DNA from: Prosthecobacter sp. SYSU 5D2
GTDB lineage: Bacteria > Verrucomicrobiota > Verrucomicrobiia > Verrucomicrobiales > Verrucomicrobiaceae
DNA length: 64,000 bases
Assembly: GCF_039655865.1 (NCBI RefSeq)
Contig: NZ_JBBYXL010000003.1
Location: 310,001 to 374,000 of the forward strand
Reading direction: 5' to 3'
Part shown: positions 1-9,425 of the stretch, piece by piece
Numbering within the stretch: the stretch's first letter is position 1
Layout of the letters: each line of letters opens with the position of its first letter
Position numbers and translations under genes: made by a program
The notes under the pieces: model-generated
What the model saw: the letters and a program-made list of their open reading frames with translations, nothing else
Database searches by the model: none
What the model was told of the DNA's origin: nothing

Positions 1-2
1 TC

Positions 3-80
3 CTGACAGAGGAAGGAGCGGGAGGAGCTTTTAAATATGTGGTGCATCGTTTGTCCAAAGAAGGTCATTTGCACATATGA
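3..80 (+). CDS. Possible C-terminal end of an upstream gene (partial)
   Basis: One frame is open from the window edge to a TGA at 78-80 and gives about 25 residues ending in ...SKEGHLHI. It runs in the same direction as the efflux genes that follow. There is too little sequence to recognise a family, and a second short frame is also open here, so this may not be coding. The 140 bases between it and the adaptor gene show no clear hairpin or other gene. Confidence 0.3.
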   Translation: MTEEGAGGAFKYVVHRLSKEGHLHI

Positions 81-221
81 ATTGCCGCGCGGCTGCGTAA
101 ATACAATGACTGCGCCTTGAATGCCCTGGCTTGCAAGGCAGTCCCAATGAAAGCGGTGGTTGGTGCGTTTCTGATGAGACCCATCATGACTGCTTGTGAA
201 TTTTGCTGATCTATTTCCCAC

Positions 222-1391
222 ATGCGCTATCCCCCCACGCTATTGGCGATACTCAGTCTGGCGCTCGGCCTGACTGCGTGTTCGCCGTCGAAAGAAGCTG
301 ACTCCAAAGCAGGCAAACGACCGCCGCCGTCAGTGCCGGTCGTGGTGGCGACGGTGGAGCAAAAGGATGTGCCGGTGAAGCTGCTGGCCATCGGCAATGT
401 GAGACCAAGGGCTACGGTGGCGGTGAAAGCGCGGGTGACGGGACAAATCTCCGAGGTGCTATTTACGGAAGGGCAGGATGTGAAGGCCGGGGATGTGCTG
501 GTGAAGATTGACCCGGAACCTTTTGAGGTGACGCTGGCGCAGGCGAAGGCGCGGCTGGCGCAGGCCGCAACCCAGGCGGACATTGCAAGGAAACAGGCGG
601 ACCGTTATCGCAACCTGTCGCAAAGCGGCGGGGTGTCCCGTGAGGAGGTAGACAACTTCATCAGCACGGCGGATGCTGCGGATTCCAATACGGTGGCGGC
701 AGCGGCGATGGTCAAAGAGGCAGAACTGCAGCTCAGCTATTGCACGGTGATTTCCCCGATCACGGGACGTGCGGGAAGGCGGGCGGTGGATGCGGGGAAT
801 GTGGTGAAAGAGGATGAAACGGACCTGGTGGTGATCAACCAGCTCAGGCCGATTGAGGTCATTTTTTCGGTTCCTGAGCAGTATTTCGGCGACATCCAGC
901 GCTACACGAACCTGGGTGAGCTGAAGGTGACCATCACAACGAGCGGCAGTGAGAGCCAGGTGATTGACGGGGTGCTGTCCTTTGTGGACAATGCCATCAA
1001 ACCTGCCACCGGAACGCTGGAGATGAAGGCGACGATGGCGAATGAAAACCTGACTTTGTGGCCGGGGCAATATGGCGAAGTGGCTCTGACGCTGACGACG
1101 CAGCCGGATGCCCTGGTGATACCGGCGACGGCGGTGCAGACAGGACAGGACGGGCAGTATGTTTTCCTCGTCAAGGATGACAGCACCGTGGATGTGCAAC
1201 CCGTGACCATTGAGCGGACGCTGGGTGCGGAAGCCATCGTGAGCAAGGGACTGAAAAAGGGGGATGTAGTGGTCATTGACGGCCAGTTGCGCCTGGTCAG
1301 GGGCAGCCGGGTGGAGATCAAGCCGCCGGTGGGGATGACACCGCAGGCGGATGAAGCGGCAAGCAAACTGTCCCAGGCCCAAATCCAATGA
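222..1391 (+). CDS. RND efflux pump periplasmic adaptor (membrane fusion protein)
   Basis: This is the periplasmic adaptor that links an inner-membrane RND pump to an outer-membrane channel. The start at 222 gives a lipoprotein signal peptide with an LTAC lipobox, so Cys20 is the likely lipidated residue. Typical HlyD/AcrA segments follow: a biotinyl/lipoyl-like half (VKARVTGQISEVLF, about residues 68-81), an alpha-helical hairpin rich in Ala and Gln, the second lipoyl half (SPITGRAGR), and a beta-barrel and membrane-proximal domain. Its 389 residues are normal for the family. The stop overlaps the start of the pump gene by an ATGA, so the two are translationally coupled. No TolC-like outer-membrane gene is adjacent. 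The substrate cannot be read from sequence. Confidence 0.93.
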   Translation: MRYPPTLLAILSLALGLTACSPSKEADSKAGKRPPPSVPVVVATVEQKDVPVKLLAIGNVRPRATVAVKARVTGQISEVLFTEGQDVKAGDVLVKIDPEPFEVTLAQAKARLAQAATQADIARKQADRYRNLSQSGGVSREEVDNFISTADAADSNTVAAAAMVKEAELQLSYCTVISPITGRAGRRAVDAGNVVKEDETDLVVINQLRPIEVIFSVPEQYFGDIQRYTNLGELKVTITTSGSESQVIDGVLSFVDNAIKPATGTLEMKATMANENLTLWPGQYGEVALTLTTQPDALVIPATAVQTGQDGQYVFLVKDDSTVDVQPVTIERTLGAEAIVSKGLKKGDVVVIDGQLRLVRGSRVEIKPPVGMTPQADEAASKLSQAQIQ

Positions 1392-4300
1392 CCCCGGAAC
1401 GCTGCATCCACCGGCCGGTGATGACCACACTGGTCATGGCCGGCATTCTCGCCTTTGGCATGCTGGCTTTTCAAAAGCTGCCGGTCAATGACCTGCCCAA
1501 CGTGGACTTCCCGACGATTTCCGTCACGGCCAGCATGCCAGGGGCGAATCCGGAGACGATGGCGGCCTCCGTGGCGACGCCGCTGGAACGGCAGTTTTCG
1601 ACCATTGCGGGCATTGACTCCATGAGCAGCACAAGTGCGCTGGGGACGACGAACATCACGATCCAGTTCAATCTGGACCGGAGCATTGACGGAGCCTCGC
1701 TGGATGTGCAGTCGGCCATTTCATCGGCGCTGCGCTACCTGCCGGATGACATGCCGAGCATCCCGTACTTCCGCAAAGTGAACCCGGCGGATTTCCCCAT
1801 CCTGATCATGCAGCTGGGATCTGACACGCTGCCCATCTCCACCGTGGATGAGTACGCGCAGACGGCACTGGCGCAGCGCATCAGCATGGTGGAGGGGGTG
1901 GCGCAGGTGCGTGTCTTTGGCTCGCAAAAATATGCCGTGCGGGTGCAGGCGGATCCGCTGAAACTGGCCTCCAAGGGCATCAGCCTGGATGAGGTGAGGG
2001 CGGCCATTGAGGCAGGCAACAGCAACCTGCCAGCCGGGACCCTGCAAGGGGATGAGCAAAACTTCACGGTGCAGACGAGCGGCAAGCTGACCACCGCGGA
2101 AGAGTTCCGGCCATTGATTGTTGCTTACCGGGAAGGCGCACCCGTGCGCCTGGAGCAGGTGGCCAATGTGCTGGACAGCGTGGAGGACAACCAGATCGCC
2201 AACTGGTCCAGCAAGGGCAAGCGTGCCATCTTGCTGGCGGTGCAAAGGCAGCCAGGGGCCAATACGGTGGCGGTAGTGGACGCAGTGAAGGAGCTGCTGC
2301 CATCTGTGAGTGCGCAGATGCCGGCGGGCATGGACCTGGAGATCCTCATTGACCGCTCCCATGCCATCCGTGAATCCGTGCATGATGTGCAGCTCACGCT
2401 GGTTCTCACCATCGGCCTGGTGGTGGTGGTGATTTTCATGTTCCTGCGCAACCTGCGCGCGACCATCATCCCCAGCATCGCCATCCCACTGTCCATTGTG
2501 GGGACGTTTGCGGTGATGCACCTGCTGGGCTTCAGCATGAACAACATCTCCCTGATGGCGCTGACGCTGAGCGTTGGCTTCATCGTGGATGACGCCATCG
2601 TGGTATTAGAAAACATCGTCCGCCATATTGAAAAGGGGGAGTCCGTCTGGGAGGCCGCGCTGAAAGGATCCAAGGAGATCACCTTTACGGTCATTTCGAT
2701 GACGTTGTCTTTGGCAGCGGTGTTCCTGCCGGTACTGTTTATGGGCGGCATTTTGGGACGGTTGCTGAATGAATTCGCCATCACCATCGGGGTGGCCATT
2801 TTGATCTCCGGCTTTGTCTCGCTGACTCTGACGCCGATGCTGTGCAGCCGCTTTTTAAAACCTCACCAGAAGCAGGAAAAGCATGGCTGGTTTTACCGGG
2901 TAACAGAACGGTTTTTCGACGGGCTGCTGAAGGTGTATGATGTCACGCTGAAGTTCAGCCTGCGGCACCGTGTGAGCATGATGGTGGTGACGCTGGGCAC
3001 AGTGGTGGGGACGGCGTGGCTGTTTATGCATCTGCCCAAAGGATTCATCCCGACCGAGGATACCGGCCAGGTGATGGTGATGACAGAAGGGGCGCAGGAC
3101 GCCTCTTTTGAAACGATGGTGCGGCATCAGCAGGCGGTGGCAGAAGTGCTGGCCAAAAATCCGCATGTGAAGACCTTCAGCTCCAGCGTGGGGGCCAGCG
3201 GCTCCAGTTCCACAGCCAACAGCGGGCGCATGTTTGTGAGCCTGAAGCCCCGCAGCGAGAGGCCCTCCGCTTATGAAATTGTGGACACGCTGCGACCGCA
3301 ACTGGCGGCGATCCCCGGCATCCGCGCCTTTCCCCAGGTGCCCACCAGCATCCGCATCGGCGGGCGCAGCACCAAGAGCCCCTTCCAGTTTACCCTGGCC
3401 GGGGTGGACCTGAAGGAGCTGTTTGAAGTGGCTCCGAAGATCGAGGCGCAGATGGCCGCGCTGCCGGAGCTGACGGATGTCACAAGCGACCTGCTCATCA
3501 CCAGCCCGCAGGTGTTTGTGCAGGTGAACCGCAACAAGGCGGCCTCCCTGGGGGTGACGGCCACGCAGATCGAAAACGCCTTATACAATGCCTATGGCTC
3601 GCGCCAGGTGTCTTCCATCTACACGCCGACTAACCAATATTATGTACTTCTGGAGGTGGACCCGGCCTACCGCGCGGACATGGAATCCCTGGGCCTGCTT
3701 TACATCCGGGGGGCCAACAGCGAACTGGTACCGCTGTCCAGCGTGGCCACCATCAGCCGCACAGTGGGACCGCTGACGGTGACGCACTCCGGCCAGCTTC
3801 CAAGTGTGACGATCAGCTTTGCCACCAAGCCCGGAGTCTCCCTGGGACAGGCCGTCACGGCCATCAATGAGGTGGTGGGCAAGGATCTGCCAGCGGGCAT
3901 CACCACCGCCTTCCAGGGGGAGGCGGAGGCGTTTCAATCCTCGCTAAAGGGCCTGGGCCTGCTGCTCATCATGGCGGTGGTGGTCATCTATCTGGTGCTG
4001 GGCATTCTGTATGAGAGCTTCATCCATCCGCTGACCATTCTCTCCGGCCTGCCCTCCGCAGGGATGGGGGCGCTGGTGACGCTGTGGGCCTTTGGTTATG
4101 AACTGAATCTGTATGGCTTTGTGGGCGTGCTGATGCTCATCGGCATTGTGAAGAAGAACGCCATCATGATGATTGACTTCGCCCTGGAGGCGGAAAGGAC
4201 GGAGGGCAAGAAACCTGCGGAGGCCATTTATGAAGCCTGCCTGGTGCGCTTTCGCCCCATCATGATGACCACCTTTGCCGCCATCATGGGCGCGCTGCCC

Positions 4301-4504
4301 ATCGCCCTGGGCCTGGGTGCCGGAGCGGAGGCCCGGCGGCCGCTGGGTCTGGCCGTGGTGGGCGGGCTGCTGCTTTCGCAGTTGCTCACGCTGTACATCA
4401 CCCCGGTATTTTACATCTATATGGACAAGCTGAGCCATCTTTTCCGCAAGGAGAACAAGGTGGGCCATGTCGAGGAGGGCACGCCTGCCCCCGTGGCGGC
4501 GTGA
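1388..4504 (+). CDS. RND family multidrug/solute efflux permease (AcrB/MexB-like)
   Basis: This is the inner-membrane, proton-driven pump. At 1038 residues it has the full RND length: two copies of six membrane helices, each with a large periplasmic loop. The proton-relay aspartates are present as Asp401-Asp402 in a GFIVDDAIVVLENI stretch in the fourth helix. The matching lysine is in GIVKKNAIMMIDF, near residue 922. The N-terminus (RPVMTTLVMAGILAFG) is the usual first helix, and FQKLPVNDLPNVDFPTI is typical of the HAE1 class. It overlaps the upstream adaptor gene by 4 bases and ends 4 bases before the convergent waaA gene. The drug or metabolite exported is unknown. Confidence 0.95.
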   Translation: MTPERCIHRPVMTTLVMAGILAFGMLAFQKLPVNDLPNVDFPTISVTASMPGANPETMAASVATPLERQFSTIAGIDSMSSTSALGTTNITIQFNLDRSIDGASLDVQSAISSALRYLPDDMPSIPYFRKVNPADFPILIMQLGSDTLPISTVDEYAQTALAQRISMVEGVAQVRVFGSQKYAVRVQADPLKLASKGISLDEVRAAIEAGNSNLPAGTLQGDEQNFTVQTSGKLTTAEEFRPLIVAYREGAPVRLEQVANVLDSVEDNQIANWSSKGKRAILLAVQRQPGANTVAVVDAVKELLPSVSAQMPAGMDLEILIDRSHAIRESVHDVQLTLVLTIGLVVVVIFMFLRNLRATIIPSIAIPLSIVGTFAVMHLLGFSMNNISLMALTLSVGFIVDDAIVVLENIVRHIEKGESVWEAALKGSKEITFTVISMTLSLAAVFLPVLFMGGILGRLLNEFAITIGVAILISGFVSLTLTPMLCSRFLKPHQKQEKHGWFYRVTERFFDGLLKVYDVTLKFSLRHRVSMMVVTLGTVVGTAWLFMHLPKGFIPTEDTGQVMVMTEGAQDASFETMVRHQQAVAEVLAKNPHVKTFSSSVGASGSSSTANSGRMFVSLKPRSERPSAYEIVDTLRPQLAAIPGIRAFPQVPTSIRIGGRSTKSPFQFTLAGVDLKELFEVAPKIEAQMAALPELTDVTSDLLITSPQVFVQVNRNKAASLGVTATQIENALYNAYGSRQVSSIYTPTNQYYVLLEVDPAYRADMESLGLLYIRGANSELVPLSSVATISRTVGPLTVTHSGQLPSVTISFATKPGVSLGQAVTAINEVVGKDLPAGITTAFQGEAEAFQSSLKGLGLLLIMAVVVIYLVLGILYESFIHPLTILSGLPSAGMGALVTLWAFGYELNLYGFVGVLMLIGIVKKNAIMMIDFALEAERTEGKKPAEAIYEACLVRFRPIMMTTFAAIMGALPIALGLGAGAEARRPLGLAVVGGLLLSQLLTLYITPVFYIYMDKLSHLFRKENKVGHVEEGTPAPVAA

Positions 4505-4508
4505 AGTT

Positions 4509-5813
4509 TTAAAGGAGATCCACCGTCTTCGCAGTCGCACCTTCATGGAGGGAAAGGGCAGCGTGGCCGTTGTCGCCGAGGGTTTGGCGTTGGGCGGGGT
4601 CGTCTAACAAATGATTGAGTGAGGTTTCCAAGGCGACCACATCGGGGACTTGAACGGCGCCTTGGCGGACCAGGAGGAGGTCAATGAGGGCCTGGAAGTT
4701 TTCCATATGGGGGCCAAAGAGGACGGGCTTGCGGGCCATGACAGCTTCAGCGGGATTTTGACCGCCGGTGGCGAGGAAGCTTTTGCCGACGACGACGAGG
4801 GTGGCCAGTTCCTGCCAGGCACGGAGCTCGCCGGTGGTGTCAATGAGGAGGTCCAAGGTGGGGGCCTGGATATGGCTGCGGCACTGGGGCTGAAGACCGG
4901 CGGCGGTGAGCTCCTGCATCAAGGCGGCGGCGCGCTCGACATGACGGGGCACGATGAGCAGCGCGAGTGAAGGATGCTTTTGGCGGAGACGCAGAGTCAT
5001 CTGCGCCAGCAGGATTTCCTCCCCCGGATGGGTGCTGGCGAGCAGGAGCGTGGGCTGATTGGACGTGATGCCTGCGGTTTCCAAAACAGCACGCAAGGCC
5101 TGCACCTGGGCGACATCCGGGGCGGCTCCCTGGGGATCAAACTTGATGCTGCCCGTATGATGCACACGCTCCGGTGGCAGGCCGAGACCGGTCCAGCGGC
5201 GGACGTCTTCCGGCTCCTGCACGAGCACCTGGTGCAGCAGCCCAAAGATGGGCTTGATGAAGAAACCGAACTTCAGGAAGCGGCGCTCCGAGCGGGGCGA
5301 AAGGCGCGCATTGACCAATGAAACCGGAATGCCGCGATGCACGGCGGAGGAGACGAGATTTGGCCACACCTCAGCCTCCACCAGGATGAGTTGTGCGGGA
5401 GTAAGCTGGCTGAGAAAGCGTGCGCCCACGCCGGGAAGGTCCAAAGGGGAGTACAAAACGACGACTTTGCCTGCCTGACTGGCTGCAAACCCAGCGGCCT
5501 GTGCATAGCCGGTGGGCGTGGTGGTTGTGAGGATGATGCCGGTCTGCGGACGAGTTTTTAAAAGCAGGGCGATGAGCTTGGTGGCGATGCCCACCTCCCC
5601 GACACTGACCGCATGGATCCACAGGCGGTCTTTGCCCCCAGGCAGGGCGGCGACGGCCTGAAGCTGCGTCTCGGAAAAAGAGCCGAGCCTTTGTGCCAGG
5701 TCCCGCCAGTGGCCGCCGCGCTGGCGCATCTTGCGGATGGCTCCCGGCAGCATGCAGAGCACGCCGATGGGGAGGACAAGATTATAGAGGCAAAGGCTGA
5801 GAATTTTAGACAT
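4509..5813 (-). CDS. waaA: 3-deoxy-D-manno-octulosonic acid (KDO) transferase
   Basis: WaaA transfers KDO from CMP-KDO to the lipid A precursor at the cytoplasmic face of the inner membrane (glycosyltransferase family 30). The 434-residue protein starts with a hydrophobic anchor (residues 5-23). It carries HAVSVGE at 67-73, whose Glu matches the catalytic glutamate of characterised WaaA proteins. EAEVWPNLV (about 146-154), GSIKFD, ASTHPGEE and the CMP-KDO-site stretch GGQNPAEAV also fit the family. Its presence shows an LPS-type outer membrane. The neighbour rsmD lies 70 bases upstream on the same strand. Confidence 0.93.
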   Translation of the reverse strand: MSKILSLCLYNLVLPIGVLCMLPGAIRKMRQRGGHWRDLAQRLGSFSETQLQAVAALPGGKDRLWIHAVSVGEVGIATKLIALLLKTRPQTGIILTTTTPTGYAQAAGFAASQAGKVVVLYSPLDLPGVGARFLSQLTPAQLILVEAEVWPNLVSSAVHRGIPVSLVNARLSPRSERRFLKFGFFIKPIFGLLHQVLVQEPEDVRRWTGLGLPPERVHHTGSIKFDPQGAAPDVAQVQALRAVLETAGITSNQPTLLLASTHPGEEILLAQMTLRLRQKHPSLALLIVPRHVERAAALMQELTAAGLQPQCRSHIQAPTLDLLIDTTGELRAWQELATLVVVGKSFLATGGQNPAEAVMARKPVLFGPHMENFQALIDLLLVRQGAVQVPDVVALETSLNHLLDDPAQRQTLGDNGHAALSLHEGATAKTVDLL

Positions 5814-5883
5814 GCGGCAGAGGGCGGCCTGATAACGGCGGAAAATACGATGGTGGATTCCATGCCATCGCCCGGCGCGGACG

Positions 5884-6447
5884 CTACCGCTTTCTCAACC
5901 AGAGAATGCGGGTGCTGCCGTATTCACGGTCCCGCACCATCTCCCAGGGGCTCCAGTCCTCAAGCCCATGGCGTGTGGCCCGGCACTCCAGGATGAGGCT
6001 ACCGCCGGGCGCAACGAGGCTTTGCAGATCCGGCATCTGGGCGAGCTTTAAACTGAGGTCTTCCTCCCCCGGTTTGTTCGCATAGGGCGGATCGGCAAAA
6101 ACGAGGTCAAACACGGCACTTCCCTGCCCTGCCATTTGGGGCAGCATTTTGAAGACATCGCCCTGCCTCACTGCAGCGCTTTCAAGCCGGGTCTTGGTGA
6201 TGTTTTTGCGGATGACGTCACAGGCCGCGCGGTCCTGCTCGATGAGCAAGGCGCTGGCGGCCCCTCGGCTGAGGCATTCCAGGCCCAGGGCACCGGAACC
6301 GGAGAAGACATCCAGCACACGGGCATCCGCGACGAGGTCCCCCAGCATGTTAAAAATGGCCTGTTTCACCCGGTCCTGGGTGGGACGGGTGACGTTTTTG
6401 GGGACTTCCAGGGGGATGCCCCCGGCACTGCCTGAGGTGAGCCGCAT
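5884..6447 (-). CDS. rsmD: 16S rRNA (guanine(966)-N(2))-methyltransferase
   Basis: RsmD methylates G966 of 16S rRNA using S-adenosylmethionine. The protein has 187 residues, the usual size. The SAM-binding glycine loop is DVFSGSGALGLE (46-57) and the catalytic motif is DPPY (119-122). The N-terminal RPTQDRVKQAIFNML stretch (21-35) is highly characteristic. It lies between waaA and bioA on the same strand with about 70-base gaps, so it may be co-transcribed with either. Confidence 0.93.
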   Translation of the reverse strand: MRLTSGSAGGIPLEVPKNVTRPTQDRVKQAIFNMLGDLVADARVLDVFSGSGALGLECLSRGAASALLIEQDRAACDVIRKNITKTRLESAAVRQGDVFKMLPQMAGQGSAVFDLVFADPPYANKPGEEDLSLKLAQMPDLQSLVAPGGSLILECRATRHGLEDWSPWEMVRDREYGSTRILWLRKR

Positions 6448-6523
6448 GGGGGAGAATAGAAGATGGATGCCGATTGGACAATCCGTGACTTTTGAAATAG
6501 GCGATTTGTGGAAAGTCAGCCGC

Positions 6524-7798
6524 TTATGAGGAAGTCGGGGCAGCGACCTCGGAGATGGCCATGCGCAGGGCCTGGACCATAGTGGTCAGCTCCACATGGG
6601 TGGCTGCGAGCGGGGGCATGAGGACAAGAGTATCCACCACAGGCCGCGTGAGCAGGCCGTGCTGGCGGGCGGCCAGGCAGGTCTTCACCCCCATGAGCCG
6701 CTCCGGGGCATAAGGACCGATCTCGATGCCGGCGATCATGCCGCACTGGCGGATGTCCATGACAGAAGGCAGATCGCGAAGGGTGGTGAGGAGGTGAGTG
6801 AAGTGGGCGACTTTTTCCGGCAAATGCTCCAGCACACGTTCCTCACGAAAGACCTGGAGGCTGCCCAAGGCGGCGGCGCAGCCGAGCTGGTTGGCGGTGT
6901 AGCTGTGCCCGTAATAGAAAGCGCGACCAGGGCCAAGGAAGCCTTCGAAGACACGCTCGGTGGTCAGCGTGGCGGCCAGCGGCAGATAACCACCGGTTAG
7001 GCCTTTGGCCAGGCAGAGGAAGTCCGGAATCACGTCCTCATGCTGGCAGGCGAACATTTTGCCAGTGCGGCCGAAGCCGGTCATCACTTCATCCAGGATA
7101 AGAAAGATGTCGTGCTGGCGGCACCAGTCGCTGAGAGCTTTTAACATGCCTTTGGGCCAGAGGCGCATCCCGGCGCTGCCTTGGATCAGCGGCTCGATGA
7201 TCACAGCAGAAAGACGTTTTATTTCATCTCTTGTTAGGTCATCCAGAGCCTCCAACGTGGGCACGCGCTGGACCCGATAACCAAAGTCATTGCCACTGCC
7301 TTTGAAGATGGGAATGCCTCCCACACTCGCCGCACCTAGGGTATCCCCGTGATAAGCGCGATCAAAAGCCAGGATGGTATCGCGGGACGGATGGCCGTTT
7401 TGCTTCCAGTATTGCAAGGCCATGCGGATGGCGCATTCGATGGCCGTGGAGCCATTGTCCGAATAGAAGACGCGGCTGAGGTCGCTGCCAGGCAGCAGGT
7501 CCACGAGTTGTTTGCCCAACTGGATGGCGGGTTCATGGGTGAAGCCGAGAAAAGACGTGTGGGCCACCTGGTCCAATTGCGCACGGATGGCGGCATTGAT
7601 CGTCGGATGTCCGTGCCCGTGGATGTTGGTCCAGATAGAACTGTTACCATCCAGATATTCCCGGCCGTGCTGGTCCTTCAAATAACAGCCGTGACCGGAG
7701 ACGAGCATCAGCGGTTCATGCCCTTCCTCACACCACGCCTGCATCGGCGTGAAGGGGTGCCAGAGGTGGCGTTTTTCGGTCTGAAGGAGGGAGGTCAT
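6524..7798 (-). CDS. bioA: Adenosylmethionine-8-amino-7-oxononanoate aminotransferase
   Basis: BioA converts 8-amino-7-oxononanoate (KAPA) to 7,8-diaminononanoate in biotin synthesis, with SAM as amino donor and PLP as cofactor. The 424 residues match the family. The N-terminus RHLWHPFTPM is a BioA hallmark. LDEVMTGFGRTGKMFA (235-250) includes the cofactor-contacting aspartate, and Lys265 in AKGLTGG is the expected Schiff-base lysine. No other biotin gene is in the window, so bioA is unlinked here. Two tandem hairpins lie directly upstream, between it and the aspartate kinase gene. Confidence 0.93.
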   Translation of the reverse strand: MTSLLQTEKRHLWHPFTPMQAWCEEGHEPLMLVSGHGCYLKDQHGREYLDGNSSIWTNIHGHGHPTINAAIRAQLDQVAHTSFLGFTHEPAIQLGKQLVDLLPGSDLSRVFYSDNGSTAIECAIRMALQYWKQNGHPSRDTILAFDRAYHGDTLGAASVGGIPIFKGSGNDFGYRVQRVPTLEALDDLTRDEIKRLSAVIIEPLIQGSAGMRLWPKGMLKALSDWCRQHDIFLILDEVMTGFGRTGKMFACQHEDVIPDFLCLAKGLTGGYLPLAATLTTERVFEGFLGPGRAFYYGHSYTANQLGCAAALGSLQVFREERVLEHLPEKVAHFTHLLTTLRDLPSVMDIRQCGMIAGIEIGPYAPERLMGVKTCLAARQHGLLTRPVVDTLVLMPPLAATHVELTTMVQALRMAISEVAAPTSS

Positions 7799-7822
7799 GG
7801 AAGCAACGAAGATCCAGGGACG

Positions 7823-7868
7823 AAGTCCTGCGGGACGCAGGACTTAGCACGCGGGACGCGTGCGCTCC
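7823..7868 (-). repeat. Tandem REP-like hairpins with GGA/TCC loops
   Basis: Two perfect hairpins sit side by side. AAGTCCTGCG / CGCAGGACTT (7823-7832, 7836-7845) closes on GGA. GCACGCG / CGCGTGC (7847-7853, 7857-7863) also closes on GGA. On the minus strand the loop reads TCC, and GGAG (CTCC at 7865-7868 on +) stands at the 5' foot. The position downstream of the kinase stop would also suit a transcription-attenuating structure. A close relative of the second hairpin occurs at 41384-41405. Confidence 0.7.
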
Positions 7869-7879
7869 AGTTACATCCC

Positions 7880-9106
7880 TCAAGCCGCGTCCAGCCCAAA
7901 CGCCGTATGCACGGCGCGGGATGCATTTTCAATGTCTGCTTCCTGGACGATCACGGCGGTCTTGATCTCGCTGGTGGAGATCATGAGAATGTTCACGCTG
8001 ACATCGGCCAGGGCTTTGAACATCTTGGCCGCGACGCCGCTGTGGCTGCGCATGCCGATGCCGACCACGCTTAGCTTGGCCACGCCGGATTCCGTCCGCA
8101 GCGCCACGTTTTCCCCCAGGCTTCCCAGAATCTCACGCAGGGCTTTTTCTGCTTTTGGCAAATCGGCTGCACTGAGGGTAAAGGAAATGTCGGTCTCGCC
8201 GTCGAAGGACACGTTCTGGACGATCATATCAATCATCACATTGGCACCGGCGATGGCGCCGAAGATGATGGATGAAATGCCCGGGCGGTCCGGCACATCG
8301 TCAATGGTGATCTTGGCCTGGTTGCGCTCAAGACTGACGCCGCGCACGACGACGGATTCCATACCGGGGGTTTCTTCTTTCACAAGGGTTCCTGGGTTGT
8401 TGTTGAGGCTGCTGCGCACTTCAAAGCGCACACCAAATTTCTTGGCAAATTCCACACTGCGGCTCTGCATCACCTTGCTGCCGCTGCTGGCCATCTCCAG
8501 CATTTCATCATAACTGATCTCTTCGATCTTCGTGGCACACTTCACCACGCGCGGATCACAGGTATAGACGCCGTCCACATCCGTATAGATCTGGCACAGG
8601 TCAGCCTTGATTGCTGCGGCCATCGCGATGGCTGTTAAATCGCTACCGCCACGGCCCAGCGTGGTGATCTCGCCACTCGCCGTTTCCCCCTGGAAACCGG
8701 CCAGCATGACGATGTTGCCTTCATCCAGCATCTTGTGCACGGCATCCGGCGTGATATTCACGATGCGGGCCTTGGTGTGCATCCCGTCCGTGGAGATGCC
8801 GGCCTGCGCGCCCGTCAGGGACACTGCCTTGCCGCCCAGCGCATTGATGGCCATGGCGGTCAGCGCGATGGTTGTCTGCTCACCTGTGGAAAGCAGCACG
8901 TCCATTTCACGCTCGCTCGGCTCCTGCTCAGGGGAGACTTCCTTGGAAAGCTTGATCAGCCCGTCCGTGACCCCGGACATGGCGGAGACCACGGCCACCA
9001 CCTGGTTTCCAGCGCGCTGCGTCTCCAGGATGCGGCGGGCGCAGTTACGGATGCGTTCTGGGTTACCAACGGATGTACCGCCGTATTTCTGGACAATGAG
9101 AGCCAT
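7880..9106 (-). CDS. lysC: Aspartate kinase
   Basis: This enzyme phosphorylates aspartate, the first step towards lysine, threonine and methionine. The protein has 408 residues, the size of monofunctional aspartokinases. The amino-acid kinase domain opens with VQKYGGTSVG (5-14) and contains GRGGSDLTA. Two C-terminal ACT domains follow (about 270-400), including DVPDRPGISSIIFGAIA and GVAAKMFKALADVSVNILM, which normally bind Lys and/or Thr for feedback control. It is transcribed divergently from dnaN. I saw no lysine riboswitch-like structure upstream. Confidence 0.95.
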   Translation of the reverse strand: MALIVQKYGGTSVGNPERIRNCARRILETQRAGNQVVAVVSAMSGVTDGLIKLSKEVSPEQEPSEREMDVLLSTGEQTTIALTAMAINALGGKAVSLTGAQAGISTDGMHTKARIVNITPDAVHKMLDEGNIVMLAGFQGETASGEITTLGRGGSDLTAIAMAAAIKADLCQIYTDVDGVYTCDPRVVKCATKIEEISYDEMLEMASSGSKVMQSRSVEFAKKFGVRFEVRSSLNNNPGTLVKEETPGMESVVVRGVSLERNQAKITIDDVPDRPGISSIIFGAIAGANVMIDMIVQNVSFDGETDISFTLSAADLPKAEKALREILGSLGENVALRTESGVAKLSVVGIGMRSHSGVAAKMFKALADVSVNILMISTSEIKTAVIVQEADIENASRAVHTAFGLDAA

Positions 9107-9425
9107 GGCTGGGAAAGGGCGGCGAAAGTGGCACGCCCTGCCCCGCGTGCAAATGGGAAATCACGCAGAGTATCCGTAATCCATCCCATCCCTGCCGGGG
9201 GACAACCGAAGGATACATGCGGGAATTGAATTCTAAAAATTCCCTCTCCGATCATTTCTGCCCCTTGAAAAAGAGGGTTAGAAAGACATTGTGACGTGAT
9301 TGGAGAGGTTTTTGGACCGTTGATGGACCACCCTCACCTCACTTTTCCCAGCCAAACTCCTTGCCGTTCGTCCTGCCTCTGATAAAAAAGGCCGTTCGTC
9401 TCAAGCAGCAGGCACGTCTTTTTAT
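9107..9425. promoter_or_regulatory. Divergent promoter region between lysC and dnaN
   Basis: This 319-base gap separates divergent start codons, so it must hold both promoters. On the + strand TTGCCG (9361-9366), a 16-base spacer and TAAAAA (9383-9388) form a weak sigma-70-like pair about 38 bases before the dnaN ATG. TTGAAA (9266-9271) is another possible -35. No DnaA-box cluster was seen, so I do not call an origin. I see no small gene here. Confidence 0.35.

Noticed and set aside
4650-5321. Short + strand frames (106 and 115 codons) opposite waaA
   Set aside because: They are shadows of waaA, without start-site evidence or domains.
9107-9260. Lysine riboswitch upstream of the aspartate kinase
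   Set aside because: I found no set of conserved helices or other aptamer features, only a few short repeats.
9107-9425. Replication origin or DnaA boxes beside dnaN
   Set aside because: No TTATNCACA-type cluster is visible and dnaA is absent. The gap is explained as a divergent promoter region.
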